DNA of 64,000 nt. It comes from Deltaproteobacteria bacterium. Lineage in GTDB: Bacteria > Desulfobacterota > BSN033 > UBA1163. A program made the translations under genes and the position numbers. Under the pieces are notes generated by a model. That model was not told the origin of the DNA. It did not search any database and was given only the letters and a program-made list of their open reading frames with translations. The DNA lies in assembly GCA_018333535.1 (NCBI GenBank), contig JAGXTA010000057.1, positions 1 through 64,000 on the forward strand, read 5' to 3'. Below, piece by piece: positions 43,774-52,700 of this stretch. Each line of letters opens with the position of its first letter. Within the stretch, counting starts at the first letter, position 1.

Positions 43774-44376
43774 CTACTCCTCCACTGCTGTCGTTCTCGG
43801 CAAAGCAACGAGTGTTGAGCTGGCAGTGAAAAGAACGTCGACCCCGAGGGGGTAAATTCTTTGGTTCAAATGCCAACCCATCCAAAAGTTATCCGGCAAT
43901 CCATGCACCTCAAGACGCTCGAACGTTTCAATCCCAGGGCCTCTTAAACGTCTACCTGAGCCCGAAGTAAAGCCTGACACCTGAATGATCAGTGTAGCGG
44001 ATTGCTCAGGAAATTCATCTTGTCCGGCGTTGAACTGATCCAGGGTAGGGACTCCGTATCCCCGGGAAATGAGCGCAAAGGTCGCGTCAAAAGGTGAATC
44101 CACCAGCGGACACCCGCAGTGAAACCGAAGCCATCCTGATACATCCGATTTCTCGTCTAAATCCATCCATAAGGGTGTCTCAAAGTCGAGCAAGGTCAAG
44201 CATACTGCTGTTGTTGCGCCCCGAAGTGGCCTGGGAGACTGAATGCCCGTATCCAGATGGATCACCCTGCCAGGGTGGGCCATAGCGTCCAAAACCTGCC
44301 GAAAGGTATTCTGACTACCCAAGACCGGATCAGGGAATCCTGGCAACAAATTCGACATATTAACGGCATTGGTCAT
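43774..44376 (-). CDS. phnH: C-P lyase subunit PhnH
   Basis: 200 residues matching PhnH: LLPGFPDPVLGSQNTFRQVLDAMAHPGRV at the N-terminus and PRGYGVPTLDQF/AGQDEFPEQSATLII/GPGIE motifs. A PLP-transferase-like fold without PLP; a structural partner of PhnG, I and J. Two bases after phnG. Confidence 0.93.
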   Translation of the reverse strand: MTNAVNMSNLLPGFPDPVLGSQNTFRQVLDAMAHPGRVIHLDTGIQSPRPLRGATTAVCLTLLDFETPLWMDLDEKSDVSGWLRFHCGCPLVDSPFDATFALISRGYGVPTLDQFNAGQDEFPEQSATLIIQVSGFTSGSGRRLRGPGIETFERLEVHGLPDNFWMGWHLNQRIYPLGVDVLFTASSTLVALPRTTAVEE

Positions 44377-44378
44377 GT

Positions 44379-44846
44379 CTAATCCCCTCTTACCATCGTA
44401 AAGAATTCAACCCGGGTGCTTGCAGCCTTTTTCGCAATCATCGCCTTTCTATCCCGGATAGAGTTCTTGATAGGACGAATGACGGACTCCATGAGTGAAG
44501 AGTGTCGGGAAGGATCCTGCAACAAAGCATCAAATAGAGCCGCCAACTCGGCATGACGCCTATTCTGACCCATCACATAAGCAGTACCTGGAGCGCCTCC
44601 ATCGACTTGAACTGTGCAACGAGTGACCGTCATCTCTCCTAAATTGAATTGCATACCGGTCCCTCCTGCTCTGGCCCGCACCATGACCAAGCCGGTCTCG
44701 TGGGGTCTCAATAAATGGTATTTCGGCTTCTCTCTGAGAGAACGCCAGGCCTCTTCCAGATCTTCTGGGCGGGCTTTAGCAAGGACGGCCATCCACTCTT
44801 GCCGCAATGGTGTATCGACTCTAAAGAATTCAGCCTCTTTGGACAT
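44379..44846 (-). CDS. phnG: C-P lyase subunit PhnG
   Basis: 155 residues from ATG 44846, which has AGGAGC ahead of it; the longer reading overlaps the upstream acetyltransferase. Family segment: RPEDLEEAW...LLRPHETGLVMVRARAGGTGMQFNLGEMTVTRC and the MGQNRRHAELAALFDALLQ end. Part of the PhnGHIJ core. Overlaps the hexapeptide-transferase gene by 17 bases. Confidence 0.93.
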   Translation of the reverse strand: MSKEAEFFRVDTPLRQEWMAVLAKARPEDLEEAWRSLREKPKYHLLRPHETGLVMVRARAGGTGMQFNLGEMTVTRCTVQVDGGAPGTAYVMGQNRRHAELAALFDALLQDPSRHSSLMESVIRPIKNSIRDRKAMIAKKAASTRVEFFTMVRGD

Positions 44847-45576
44847 GAAAAGCTCCTCCCAGTGGCTTTGAGGAAAGGGATTCATCCTTCCCTTCCAGGA
44901 TCTCTCCGAAAAGATCATATTTAGCGGCAAATGATGCAGCATCAAGGCAGCGAAAGTCTTCGAGAGCCTCGGCAAGCTGATCGTGGGTCCAGTTCCACCA
45001 CTGAATGCGTATCAGCGAAGCCTCCACTTCTTCACTCAATCGCCTTCGGATCACCCTGGCCGGAACACCGGCAACAATGGTATAAGGTTTGACCTCCTTT
45101 GTGACCACCGATCCTGCTCCCACGACTGCCCCTGTCCCGATCTTCACCCCTGGAAGGATGACAGCCCCGTGGCCGATCCAAACATCATGGCCAAGAGTGA
45201 CCTTATGGTCGCGACGCCATTGAAAGATCTCCTCATCATCTTCTCCGAAGCCATAGAACTTGCTTCGATAGGTGAAATGATGCGAGGTCGCCCTCCATAT
45301 GGGATGATTGCTGGGGTTGATACGGGTGTGGCTCGCAATCGAGCAAAACTTCCCAATCTCTGCATAGATGATCTGACAGTCGTTCATCACATAGCTATAG
45401 TCGCTGAAAACGGTTTCTCTCATCTCGGTCCGTGCCCCAACGGCCGTCCATCGCCCCAAGATTGAATCCTTGACACAGGCCGTAGGGTGGATGTAAGGCT
45501 CTTCTACTAATGGTGATTTTTCTTTTATAATTTCCTTACCCGCGGTATTCCGGATTCTTGATGAAACGCACTCCAA
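44830..45576 (-). CDS. phn-associated hexapeptide-repeat transferase
   Basis: 248 residues of left-handed beta-helix acyltransferase: repeated hexads in SYVMNDCQIIYAEIGKFCSIASHTRINPS and DVWIGHGAVILPGVKIGTGAVVGAGSVVTKEV. The family is known from phn operons (phosphonate-metabolism hexapeptide transferase); substrate not established. The start appears to be TTG at 45576 with AGAGGAAG ahead. It lies between the phnE genes and phnG, as in other phn clusters of this type. Confidence 0.88.
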   Translation of the reverse strand: MECVSSRIRNTAGKEIIKEKSPLVEEPYIHPTACVKDSILGRWTAVGARTEMRETVFSDYSYVMNDCQIIYAEIGKFCSIASHTRINPSNHPIWRATSHHFTYRSKFYGFGEDDEEIFQWRRDHKVTLGHDVWIGHGAVILPGVKIGTGAVVGAGSVVTKEVKPYTIVAGVPARVIRRRLSEEVEASLIRIQWWNWTHDQLAEALEDFRCLDAASFAAKYDLFGEILEGKDESLSSKPLGGAFHVQRG

Positions 45577-45591
45577 TGTCTTCCTCTTTTA

Positions 45592-46416
45592 TCAATGGAG
45601 GATCTCCTGGCCAATGACTCTCCTTCTGAAATAGTCTGATATCCTTTCCGCAACCCATATGATAAGTAACGTCACCACGGTGATCGCCAAGGCATCGGCA
45701 TATCGAAACAGGCTCATCGCCATCTGAAGATTCACGCCAATACCGCCTCCCCCCACCACTCCTAAAAAGAGGGCAACCCTCAGATTAATGTCAAATCGAT
45801 AGAGGGTATTGGCGATCAGGGAAGGGATGACCTGTGGCAGGACGGCATAACGCACCATCTGTATTCTCGTTGCCCCTGTGGATTCCAGAGACTCCAATGG
45901 CTTAGGGTCGATATTTTCGATGGCTTCGGCAAACAATTTGCCCAGCATACCCACGGTCCCCATGGCAATAACGATCATCCCGGCAAAAGGACCGAGGCCG
46001 ATGACGACCACCAGCAAGAGAATATAGATGAGAGGGGGGACCGATCGCTCTGCCGCCAGCAATCTTTTCGTTGCTTCCCGGATGACCTTCGATGGTGAAA
46101 TATTGCCGGCCCCAAGGAGGCCAAAAAACAAAGCGCCAATGGCCCCCAGAGATGTTCCTGCAAAAGCCATCGATAAGGTTTCCAGAATGGACCATAGGAT
46201 CTTCCCTCTCGAAAAAACCCCCCAGTTCGGCGGAAGCATCTCGGTGACAAGATTGAAAAAATGCGGGATCCCTTCCCAAAACAGCCTTGGGCTTATTTTT
46301 AGATGCGCCACGCTCCAACCGAAAATGAGAATGAACAGACTTCCGGAAAAGAAGTAGGTTTTATACCACCGCTTATACCTTAAATCTCCTCTGTAATTCG
46401 TTCTTCTCCCGCTCAT
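45592..46416 (-). CDS. phnE: phosphonate ABC transporter permease PhnE (second copy)
   Basis: 274 residues, about six membrane helices, with the permease motif IENIDPKPLESLESTGATRIQMVRYAVLPQVIPSLIANTLYRF. Overlaps the first phnE by four bases. Forms a hetero-permease with its neighbour, or works with it redundantly. Confidence 0.93.
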   Translation of the reverse strand: MSGRRTNYRGDLRYKRWYKTYFFSGSLFILIFGWSVAHLKISPRLFWEGIPHFFNLVTEMLPPNWGVFSRGKILWSILETLSMAFAGTSLGAIGALFFGLLGAGNISPSKVIREATKRLLAAERSVPPLIYILLLVVVIGLGPFAGMIVIAMGTVGMLGKLFAEAIENIDPKPLESLESTGATRIQMVRYAVLPQVIPSLIANTLYRFDINLRVALFLGVVGGGGIGVNLQMAMSLFRYADALAITVVTLLIIWVAERISDYFRRRVIGQEILH

Positions 46417-47213
46417 CTCAATAGCTCTTGTCCAACGATGATTCTCCTGACCCTTTCTGAAAGTTTTTCACAAAGCGTCACCAGGATCAAAATGGTGAGG
46501 ATAGCAGCCATGGCCTCTTGGTACTCAAGCAATCGAAGAGAGGTGACCAGGTTATACCCGATGCCGCCCGCTCCGACGACTCCTAAGAAAATAGACATTC
46601 GGATATTGACTTCAAATCGATAAAGGGTATTGCCGATCAGGGAAGGGATGACCTGTGGCAGGACGGCATAGCGGATCACCTGAGCCTTTGTCGCCCCGAT
46701 AGCGACCATGGACTCTACTGGTTTTGGATCCACCTCTTCGATGGCATCAGCGAACAATTTCCCCAGCATCCCGATGGAGCTTGCGGCCAAGGCCATCACT
46801 CCAGGGAAGGGGCCAAGGCCGACGATGGCCACAAAAAAGAGGACGACGATCAAATCGGGCAACGCCCTTTCCACCGAGAGGATGGTCCTGACGGTGTTTC
46901 GAAGAATTCGATTCGAATTCATGTTATGGGCTGCAACCAGTCCAATCACAAAAGATAGGGAGGCGCCAAGCGCCGTTCCAACAAAGGCAATCTCCACGGT
47001 TTCGAGAGCCGGCCCTACCAGCTCAGGAAATGTTTTCCATGCCGGGGGAACCATTTGCCCGAATAGGTCTATTCCGCGGGGAATGCCTGCGATCAGGGCC
47101 ACCGGATCGACGCGACACATAACCGCGCTCCCCAACAACAGAAATCCAAAGATACCTGCGGGCAAAATATACTTCTGATACCTGCTCATCGTTTTCCCTG
47201 TCACAACTCTCAT
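46413..47213 (-). CDS. phnE: phosphonate ABC transporter permease PhnE (first copy)
   Basis: 266 residues with the same architecture as the adjacent copy (IEEVDPKPVESMVAIGATKAQVIRYAVLPQVIPSLIGNTLYRF). A possible alternative start is the ATG eight codons in. It is separated from phnC by 257 bases that hold a MITE-like repeat, so the phnDC and phnEE parts of the operon may be uncoupled. Confidence 0.93.
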   Translation of the reverse strand: MRVVTGKTMSRYQKYILPAGIFGFLLLGSAVMCRVDPVALIAGIPRGIDLFGQMVPPAWKTFPELVGPALETVEIAFVGTALGASLSFVIGLVAAHNMNSNRILRNTVRTILSVERALPDLIVVLFFVAIVGLGPFPGVMALAASSIGMLGKLFADAIEEVDPKPVESMVAIGATKAQVIRYAVLPQVIPSLIGNTLYRFEVNIRMSIFLGVVGAGGIGYNLVTSLRLLEYQEAMAAILTILILVTLCEKLSERVRRIIVGQELLR

Positions 47214-47327
47214 GACCCTCCCCTACGCTTATGCTTCACGGTGGCGCCTTTAAGCGAATAAGCCCGGGCGCTCCAATACGTTGAAAGGACCGCGCTTCAG
47301 GCATAAACATAATTACTCGTGCGATCT

Positions 47328-47451
47328 ATGGTGAACGACTTAAGTAATGTGACATCCTTATATCTGTCATTCTGAGCGAGGCGAAGAATCTCAGGGCTGT
47401 GAGACCCCTCGCGAGCGCTCAGGGTGTCAACTTATTTAAGTCGTTCACTAT
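47328..47451. mobile_element. MITE-like element between phnE and phnC
   Basis: About 124 bases with terminal inverted repeats of about 27 bases: the left end begins TATGGTGAACGACTTAAGTA, the right end reads back TATAGTGAACGACTTAAATA. Inside is a GC-rich hairpin (CTGAGCG/CGCTCAG) containing TGTCATTCTGAGCGAGGCGA. No ORF. Possible TA target duplication. It sits inside the phn operon. Confidence 0.65.
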
Positions 47452-47470
47452 AATAATCAGGCTCTAAAAC

Positions 47471-48325
47471 TTACGAAATCTGCATGGCTGCTCCGTCTTT
47501 GTCCTCTTGTTTCCATTCCGTCACAGTCTCCCGCGGAGAGGGGAAGGTTTTGTCGACGGTCGCACCGGGAGCGTGTTTTCCAGTGCTATAGATCGCCTCA
47601 AGCGTGTTGTCGGATAGGAAGGGGTTTCCATCATAAACGACGTTGCCGTCCCTGATTCCGATGGCCCGCGTGCAGTATTGGCTTACGATTTTCGGAGCAT
47701 GGAAGACTCCGATGATCGCCATTTCCTGGGTTAATGGTTTCAGGTAATCGAGCACCGCTTCCGTATTTTTGGGGTCGAGGTTGGATACAGGTTCATCGGC
47801 GAGCAACAAACAGGGTTCCTGAAAAATCGCTCTGGCAATAGCCGCCCGTTGCATTTCACCTCCGCTCAGGGTCTCCGCCCGGCGATAAGCGAGAGATCGA
47901 ATTCCCACTTTATCAATCGCTCCAAGAGCGCTGTCTACCTCTTCATCGGTGAATCCGTAAAGAAGGCTGCGAACCGTACTGATCCGACCCAATCCTCCAG
48001 TCAACACATTCTCCAGCACGCTGAGCCTTTTAACCAAAATGGACCCCTGGAAAATCATTCCGATCTTCCGTCGTATCTTTCTCAGTTCTTGCCCTCTTTT
48101 CTCATTGATCTTTTGCGGGCCTCCATCTCCGTTTATTCCGTTTATGATGACTTCTCCATGATCAGGTTGTGTCAATCCGTTGATGCACCTCAATAACACC
48201 GTTTTTCCGACGCCGCTTTCACCCAGGATTCCAACAAATTCTCCTTTTTCAACTTCGAAACTGATGTTTTTAAGGAGTAGCCGGCCATCCGGCAACCTCT
48301 TGGCGATATTTCTTACGCTCAACAT
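47471..48325 (-). CDS. phnC: phosphonate ABC transporter ATP-binding protein PhnC
   Basis: 284 residues from ATG 48325, with AAAGGAGG at proper spacing. Walker A GESGVGKTVLL, signature TLSGGEMQRAAIARAI, Walker B LLLADEPVSNLD. Its C-terminus is about 35 residues longer than common PhnC and charged. Works with PhnD and the PhnE pair for phosphonate/phosphite import. Confidence 0.93.
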   Translation of the reverse strand: MLSVRNIAKRLPDGRLLLKNISFEVEKGEFVGILGESGVGKTVLLRCINGLTQPDHGEVIINGINGDGGPQKINEKRGQELRKIRRKIGMIFQGSILVKRLSVLENVLTGGLGRISTVRSLLYGFTDEEVDSALGAIDKVGIRSLAYRRAETLSGGEMQRAAIARAIFQEPCLLLADEPVSNLDPKNTEAVLDYLKPLTQEMAIIGVFHAPKIVSQYCTRAIGIRDGNVVYDGNPFLSDNTLEAIYSTGKHAPGATVDKTFPSPRETVTEWKQEDKDGAAMQIS

Positions 48326-48480
48326 CTTTTGCCTCCTTTCCTTATGAAGGGTCAACCCTATCCTGTTTACCCTGCGCCGCCCTGAACCATATTGGTTCCG
48401 TTGGTTCCGGGCACTTCAGGGGTTCGTTCGCAATAACACAACTCAAGAGATCCTACCTTCCACGCCATTTCTAAAGTCTC

Positions 48481-49410
48481 CTAGATCATGCCCAACCCTT
48501 TCGCCACCTGACGAATATAGTCGTAGTCTTTGTCGGTCACCGCCACATAGCTTTTATTCCTCTCCCATCTTCCTTCAAATTGTTTGAATGCCTCCGGCGC
48601 TTTTTGTGGCATATCCAGAAAGGCCCGCTGTATTCTCTGAACGAACGATTCGTCCATATCCCCTCGGACCGCAAACGGCGATCTGGGAATGCTCTCTGAT
48701 TTCCAAATGACGAATACATCTTCAGAAGCGATCAAGCCCTTGTCCTGCGCGCTCTTGTAAGGCCCCTCCCAGGTTGCTCCAAGATCCACCTTTCGGGCCT
48801 TCACAGCAAGAATCGATGCGTCATGCCCTCCTGCAAAAATAATCTCTTTGAAATCTTTGTCGACGCGAATCCCAATGGACTCCAGATGGCCCCTTGGAAT
48901 CAAATGGCCCGATGTGGAAGCCGGATCCACAAAGGAGACCGTAAGTTTTTTCGCCCGGTCTTTCACGTCCTCCATGTTTCTCAACCCGCTCTCCCGGTGG
49001 GTGACAAAAATACTGTGATAGGTAGCGAGCCTTCCATCCCCTATGCTGCCTCCAATGATGGCCTTGGCATTGGCCCTTTTGGCGGCCAACACATAGGAGA
49101 AGGGGCCAAAAAAAGCCACATCGATCTTTTTCGCTCGCATCGCTTCCACCACAGCGGTATAGTCGGTTGCTTTAAACTCTTCGATTCTCACCCCTAACTC
49201 TTTTTCAAGATACTGTTTGGCCGGCGCGAAGGCTCTGATCATCTCCTCAATGTCCTCGGCAGGTATCAAAGCCATTCTGAGTATCTTCGGTTTTTCTTCT
49301 CCCCACAAAATCTCCGCTCTAATAAGGGACAGGCTGAGAACGAAGGTCATCAGACACCCCACGTAGGTTATCCATCTTTTCCACCCTTTCACCCTTCTTT
49401 TGTTCAACAT
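48481..49410 (-). CDS. phnD: periplasmic phosphonate-binding protein PhnD
   Basis: 309 residues from ATG 49410 (AAAGGAGG ahead). Signal sequence WKRWITYVGCLMTFVLSLSLIRA. Binding-protein features: LRMALIPAEDIEEM, TDYTAVVEAMRAKKIDVAFFGPFSYVLAA and FVDPASTSGHLIPRGHLE. First gene of the phn transport part. A single GTAACAT occurs 53 bases upstream (49463-49469), like one unit of the pstS Pho boxes, but not in a phased array. Confidence 0.92.
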   Translation of the reverse strand: MLNKRRVKGWKRWITYVGCLMTFVLSLSLIRAEILWGEEKPKILRMALIPAEDIEEMIRAFAPAKQYLEKELGVRIEEFKATDYTAVVEAMRAKKIDVAFFGPFSYVLAAKRANAKAIIGGSIGDGRLATYHSIFVTHRESGLRNMEDVKDRAKKLTVSFVDPASTSGHLIPRGHLESIGIRVDKDFKEIIFAGGHDASILAVKARKVDLGATWEGPYKSAQDKGLIASEDVFVIWKSESIPRSPFAVRGDMDESFVQRIQRAFLDMPQKAPEAFKQFEGRWERNKSYVAVTDKDYDYIRQVAKGLGMI

Positions 49411-49525
49411 GTCTTTTACCTCCTTTGCTAAAATTTGTTGTTGAGATGAATGTAGCCAAGGCATGTTACAGGATAATGAAGGCCAAGTTAAATTTTAGCG
49501 CCAAGAATTTCAGAATCTGATTCAT

Positions 49526-49546
49526 GGAGCACGTAAATGGTGCTCC
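49526..49546 (+). terminator. short perfect hairpin upstream of phnD
   Basis: GGAGCAC-GTAAATG-GTGCTCC followed by TCCTTT. The T-run is weak. It lies in the 561-base divergent gap between phnD and the ACT gene and could equally be an operator or an RNA element. Confidence 0.4.
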
Positions 49547-49712
49547 TCCTTTAAAAGGATCAAAGAAATTTCAACCTATTTACCTTACAGTTGCATGAAA
49601 ATTATATGGAAAGGGAGGAATGCAACGTTAAGGTTTATAAATGATGATGTCGTCAAAGATCCTTTGGGTCAGTAAAAAGGGCTTGTTTGTAGATGGAATA
49701 GTACAAAAAAAA

Positions 49713-49816
49713 CCGAGGACTCTCGGAGAATTGGCAACCCCCACTTCCATGACGCAGGCCCTTCCTAAACCTTCCTATTGACAAGGATGAACAGGAAGGT
49801 TTTGATTTTTTGTTTC
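49713..49816 (+). promoter_or_regulatory. orphan leader: hairpin plus intrinsic terminator
   Basis: CCGAG-GACT-CTCGG (49713-49726) followed by AAACCTTCCT (49767-49776) paired with AGGAAGGTTT (49793-49802), ten perfect pairs, then TGATTTTTTGTTT. No upstream gene on this strand needs a terminator, so it is either an attenuator for the ACT gene, which starts 155 bases later, or the end of a small RNA. No known riboswitch class recognised. Confidence 0.5.
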
Positions 49817-49971
49817 GTCCTTTAACGCCTGCAAAATACCTTTTAAAGGTGGAGAATCTCCTCTTCCAAATATCTCACGTCCATGACAAGCGTCTGAGTT
49901 GTGACTTGACCTTCCCGGATCGATCTGGTATCTTTCGAGTTAAGGTCGATCAAGAAGATAGGGAGGACTCC

Positions 49972-50466
49972 ATGGAGAAGAAGACACAACTTTCAGTGAT
50001 CCTTACGAACGCACCCGGCGAGCTTTCAAAGATGTGCGATGTATTGAAGGAAGCTGACGTCAATATCCTGGCGATGAGCATTCAGAACGCAAAGGACTCG
50101 GTTAAGGAGCTTTATAATATGAGAGAAAAGACAGGGAGAAGGATTGCCCTTGCCGAAAGTTACCGGGGGATCCTGAAGGACTCCTCGGATTACTCTTTAA
50201 TCCGGATTCTTGTCGACAAGCCGGAAGAGGCTGAACAGGCATTGCTCCCAAAGTCCTATCTATTTGATAAAGAACCCATATTAGTTTTTAAGCTGGTGAA
50301 CAAACCAGGGATGCTGGGAAATGTAGCTAAGCGATTTGGCGAAGCCCAAGTGAATATTGACTATATCTATGGTTCTGCCATGGAAGATGCTAAGGAATCC
50401 ATTTTCGTCGTTCATATTTCGGAATCGGATGTGGGTCGGATTCAGAATGTTTTCAAGGACCTTTAA
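49972..50466 (+). CDS. tandem ACT-domain protein
   Basis: 164 residues from ATG 49972, with GGGAGG ahead. Two ACT domains: the first LSVILTNAPGELSKMCDVLKEADVNILAMSIQNA; the second PILVFKLVNKPGMLGNVAKRFGEAQVNIDYIYGSAME. Such stand-alone pairs bind amino acids and regulate. Between them is an extra ~50-residue segment. The partner enzyme is unknown. An upstream terminator-like leader may regulate it. Confidence 0.8.
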   Translation: MEKKTQLSVILTNAPGELSKMCDVLKEADVNILAMSIQNAKDSVKELYNMREKTGRRIALAESYRGILKDSSDYSLIRILVDKPEEAEQALLPKSYLFDKEPILVFKLVNKPGMLGNVAKRFGEAQVNIDYIYGSAMEDAKESIFVVHISESDVGRIQNVFKDL

Positions 50467-50548
50467 GCTCTCTGGAATAATGGAATATTGGAATGATGGA
50501 AGAATGGATCAACACAGCTCAGGTGACGGACATGCGATATAGACATGG

Positions 50549-51922
50549 TCACGTTATTTTTTGTTTGCGGGGTAGGGTAAAATAAAAGGTCGAGCCTTCT
50601 CCAAGTTGGCTTTCCGCCCAAACTCTTCCGCAGTGGGCCTGAACAATGTGTTTCACGATGGAGAGTCCGAGACCTGTTCCCCCTAATTCTTGAGACCTCC
50701 CCTTATCCACGCGATAAAACCGTTCAAAGATTCGAGGGAGGTCCTCTTTTGGAATTCCAATACCATTATCCTTGATTGAAAATTCAATTTCTTTTCCATT
50801 CTTTTCAATAGCAGAGATCGCAATCTTCCCACCCTCCTGGGTATATTTAATGCTATTGTCGATGAGGTTGACAAAGACCTGCTCTAAATAATTTCGATCG
50901 GCCTCCAGAAAAAGACCAGGGGAGATGCCACTCCGATCAATGGAAATTTTCTTTTTCTCGGCTGCCTCTCTCATATAATCCATGACATCACTGATGAGAT
51001 CGGGTATTGAAATACCTTCTTCCTGTAAAAGGAATTTCTTCGATTCAATTTTTGAAAGAATGAGGAGGTCCTCAACGATTTTCGTGAGACGATCGGTATG
51101 CCTTTTAATGACCTGAACAAATCCGAAGGCAACTTCCTCTTTCAAAGCCCCTTCCAAGAGGGTCTCCGCATACCCTTTAATAGTCGTCAGCGGGGTCCTC
51201 AACTCATGAGAGACATTGGCGACAAAGTCCTGCCTGATCTTCTCCAGCTCCTTTAACCGGGTGATATCATGAAAAACGGCAATCGCCCCCCTTTCTACCT
51301 CTTTGGAAGAGGGGGGAAGGCTCACCACATTGCACTCAAGCGTTTTTCCACCCGAAATGGGGATGTTTAATTCGAAAGAGATGTTTGTCCCATTCTTGAT
51401 CACCTTCTGGATGGCCTCCTCCAATGCAGCATTTCGGATGATCTCAAGAGGGATTCTATCCGTCACATCATAGGAGAGAGAAAGGAACTTCCGGAGGGCC
51501 TCATTGGTCATCAGGATACGAGACCGGCTATCGACGACCAGAACCCCTTCGGCCATTCCTTTGAGGATGGTTTGGAGATAATCTCTCTCCTTAGAGATCT
51601 CTTCAATCTTTTTTCTGATCTGGACGTCCATCTCATCCATCGCTTTCGACAGCACTCTCAATTCGTCATTTTGGTCAACCCGAGCCTCTGTCAGGAAACG
51701 GTCGGAGACCAATTGTCTTGCCTTTTCCGTCATCCTCTGGATCGGGTCGGTGAAAATATTTGAAATATAAAAAGAGATGGGAAGGGCGATGAGTAAGCTG
51801 ATCAGAAGGGAGGCAAGAAGAGACCACTTGAGTTGATCAATCAAATATCCCTGGAGCAAGAGAAGGAGTAAGCAGAGGGAAGTAAAATATAGGATCAGCT
51901 TCCATTGGAAACGAGGCATCAT
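50549..51922 (-). CDS. PhoR-like sensor histidine kinase
   Basis: 457 residues: two membrane helices at the N-terminus (about 8-50), HAMP, PAS (about 105-215), a DHp with FVANVSHELRTPLTTIKGYAETLL (His near 240), and HATPase (NLIDNSIKYT, DNGIGIPKEDL, GTGLGLSIVKHI). A PhoR-type layout with a short periplasmic part. The ATG overlaps the PhoB stop by four bases. It probably phosphorylates the adjacent PhoB and responds to Pst/PhoU. Confidence 0.93.
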   Translation of the reverse strand: MMPRFQWKLILYFTSLCLLLLLLQGYLIDQLKWSLLASLLISLLIALPISFYISNIFTDPIQRMTEKARQLVSDRFLTEARVDQNDELRVLSKAMDEMDVQIRKKIEEISKERDYLQTILKGMAEGVLVVDSRSRILMTNEALRKFLSLSYDVTDRIPLEIIRNAALEEAIQKVIKNGTNISFELNIPISGGKTLECNVVSLPPSSKEVERGAIAVFHDITRLKELEKIRQDFVANVSHELRTPLTTIKGYAETLLEGALKEEVAFGFVQVIKRHTDRLTKIVEDLLILSKIESKKFLLQEEGISIPDLISDVMDYMREAAEKKKISIDRSGISPGLFLEADRNYLEQVFVNLIDNSIKYTQEGGKIAISAIEKNGKEIEFSIKDNGIGIPKEDLPRIFERFYRVDKGRSQELGGTGLGLSIVKHIVQAHCGRVWAESQLGEGSTFYFTLPRKQKIT

Positions 51923-52602
51923 TCTTCCTCTCGAAATCGATACCCCACTCCCCGGAGGGTCTCAATATAATCTCCAAAGGGGCCCAGTTTTTCTCTCAAT
52001 CGCCGAATATGGGTATCCACGGTCCTGGCATATCCTTCATAGGTGTAACCCCAGACTTTATCGAGAAGGTGCTCACGGGTCTGAACTCGTCCTCTTTTGG
52101 ATGCGAGTTCAAGAAGGAGTTTAAACTCTGTGGAGGTCAATTGAACGGGGCTTTTCTTAATGGAGACGTGATGCCGGTCGACATCAATCAAGAGTTCGCC
52201 GATCTGAATAATTTTCCCACCTTCCTGACTAACTTCCCTCCTGCGAAGGATGGCCTTCACCCTTAAAACCAACTCCCTTGGGCTGAAGGGTTTGGTAACA
52301 TAATCATCCGCACCCAACTCAAACCCGATTACCCTATCTATCTCTTCTGTCTTTGCGGTCAACATCAGGATCGGTATCGATTGAGTGAGGGGGTTTGATT
52401 TGAGTGCCCTACATATTTCTTTCCCATCCATGCCTGGGAGCATGAGATCCAGAATGATGAGATTGGGCCGGTTCTTTTTCGCCTCTTCTAGGCCTGAAGG
52501 GCCATCTAGAGCCTTCAACACGGAGAAGCCGGATTGTTTCAGATGGTATTCGATCAGATCAACAATGTCCTGTTCATCTTCGACAATGAGAATCGATTTC
52601 GT
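51919..52602 (-). CDS. PhoB-like response regulator (copy 2), apparent ACG start
   Basis: 227 residues if begun at ACG (52602-52600): the reading is x-K-SILIVEDEQDIVDLIEYHL, exactly the receiver start of the PhoB at 36380 (MNPILIVEDEKD). GGGAGG lies six bases before the ACG. No ATG, GTG or TTG occurs in frame between the preceding stop and the start of the receiver. ATT codons 9-15 bases later are the only alternative near-cognate starts. The rest is ordinary: phospho-Asp in LIILDLMLPGMDG, and an OmpR-type winged helix to the end. Operon with phoR. Either ACG is really used, or a T-to-C change has weakened the gene. Confidence 0.85.
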   Translation of the reverse strand, partial: TKSILIVEDEQDIVDLIEYHLKQSGFSVLKALDGPSGLEEAKKNRPNLIILDLMLPGMDGKEICRALKSNPLTQSIPILMLTAKTEEIDRVIGFELGADDYVTKPFSPRELVLRVKAILRRREVSQEGGKIIQIGELLIDVDRHHVSIKKSPVQLTSTEFKLLLELASKRGRVQTREHLLDKVWGYTYEGYARTVDTHIRRLREKLGPFGDYIETLRGVGYRFREEE

Positions 52603-52700
52603 AGGAGTCCTCCCATTTTTATTAATATGGCGAAAAGGGTGTCAGGGTTCTTCTTTAATCAAAATATTAGCACAGCAGGAGCTGAAATGGCAAAGGAAGA

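Noticed and set aside
49463-49469. Calling a Pho box upstream of phnD
   Set aside because: There is a single GTAACAT and no second unit at 11-base phasing.
49810-49971. N-terminal extension of the ACT protein
   Set aside because: It begins inside the terminator T-run and has no ACT similarity; ATG 49972 has GGGAGG in front.
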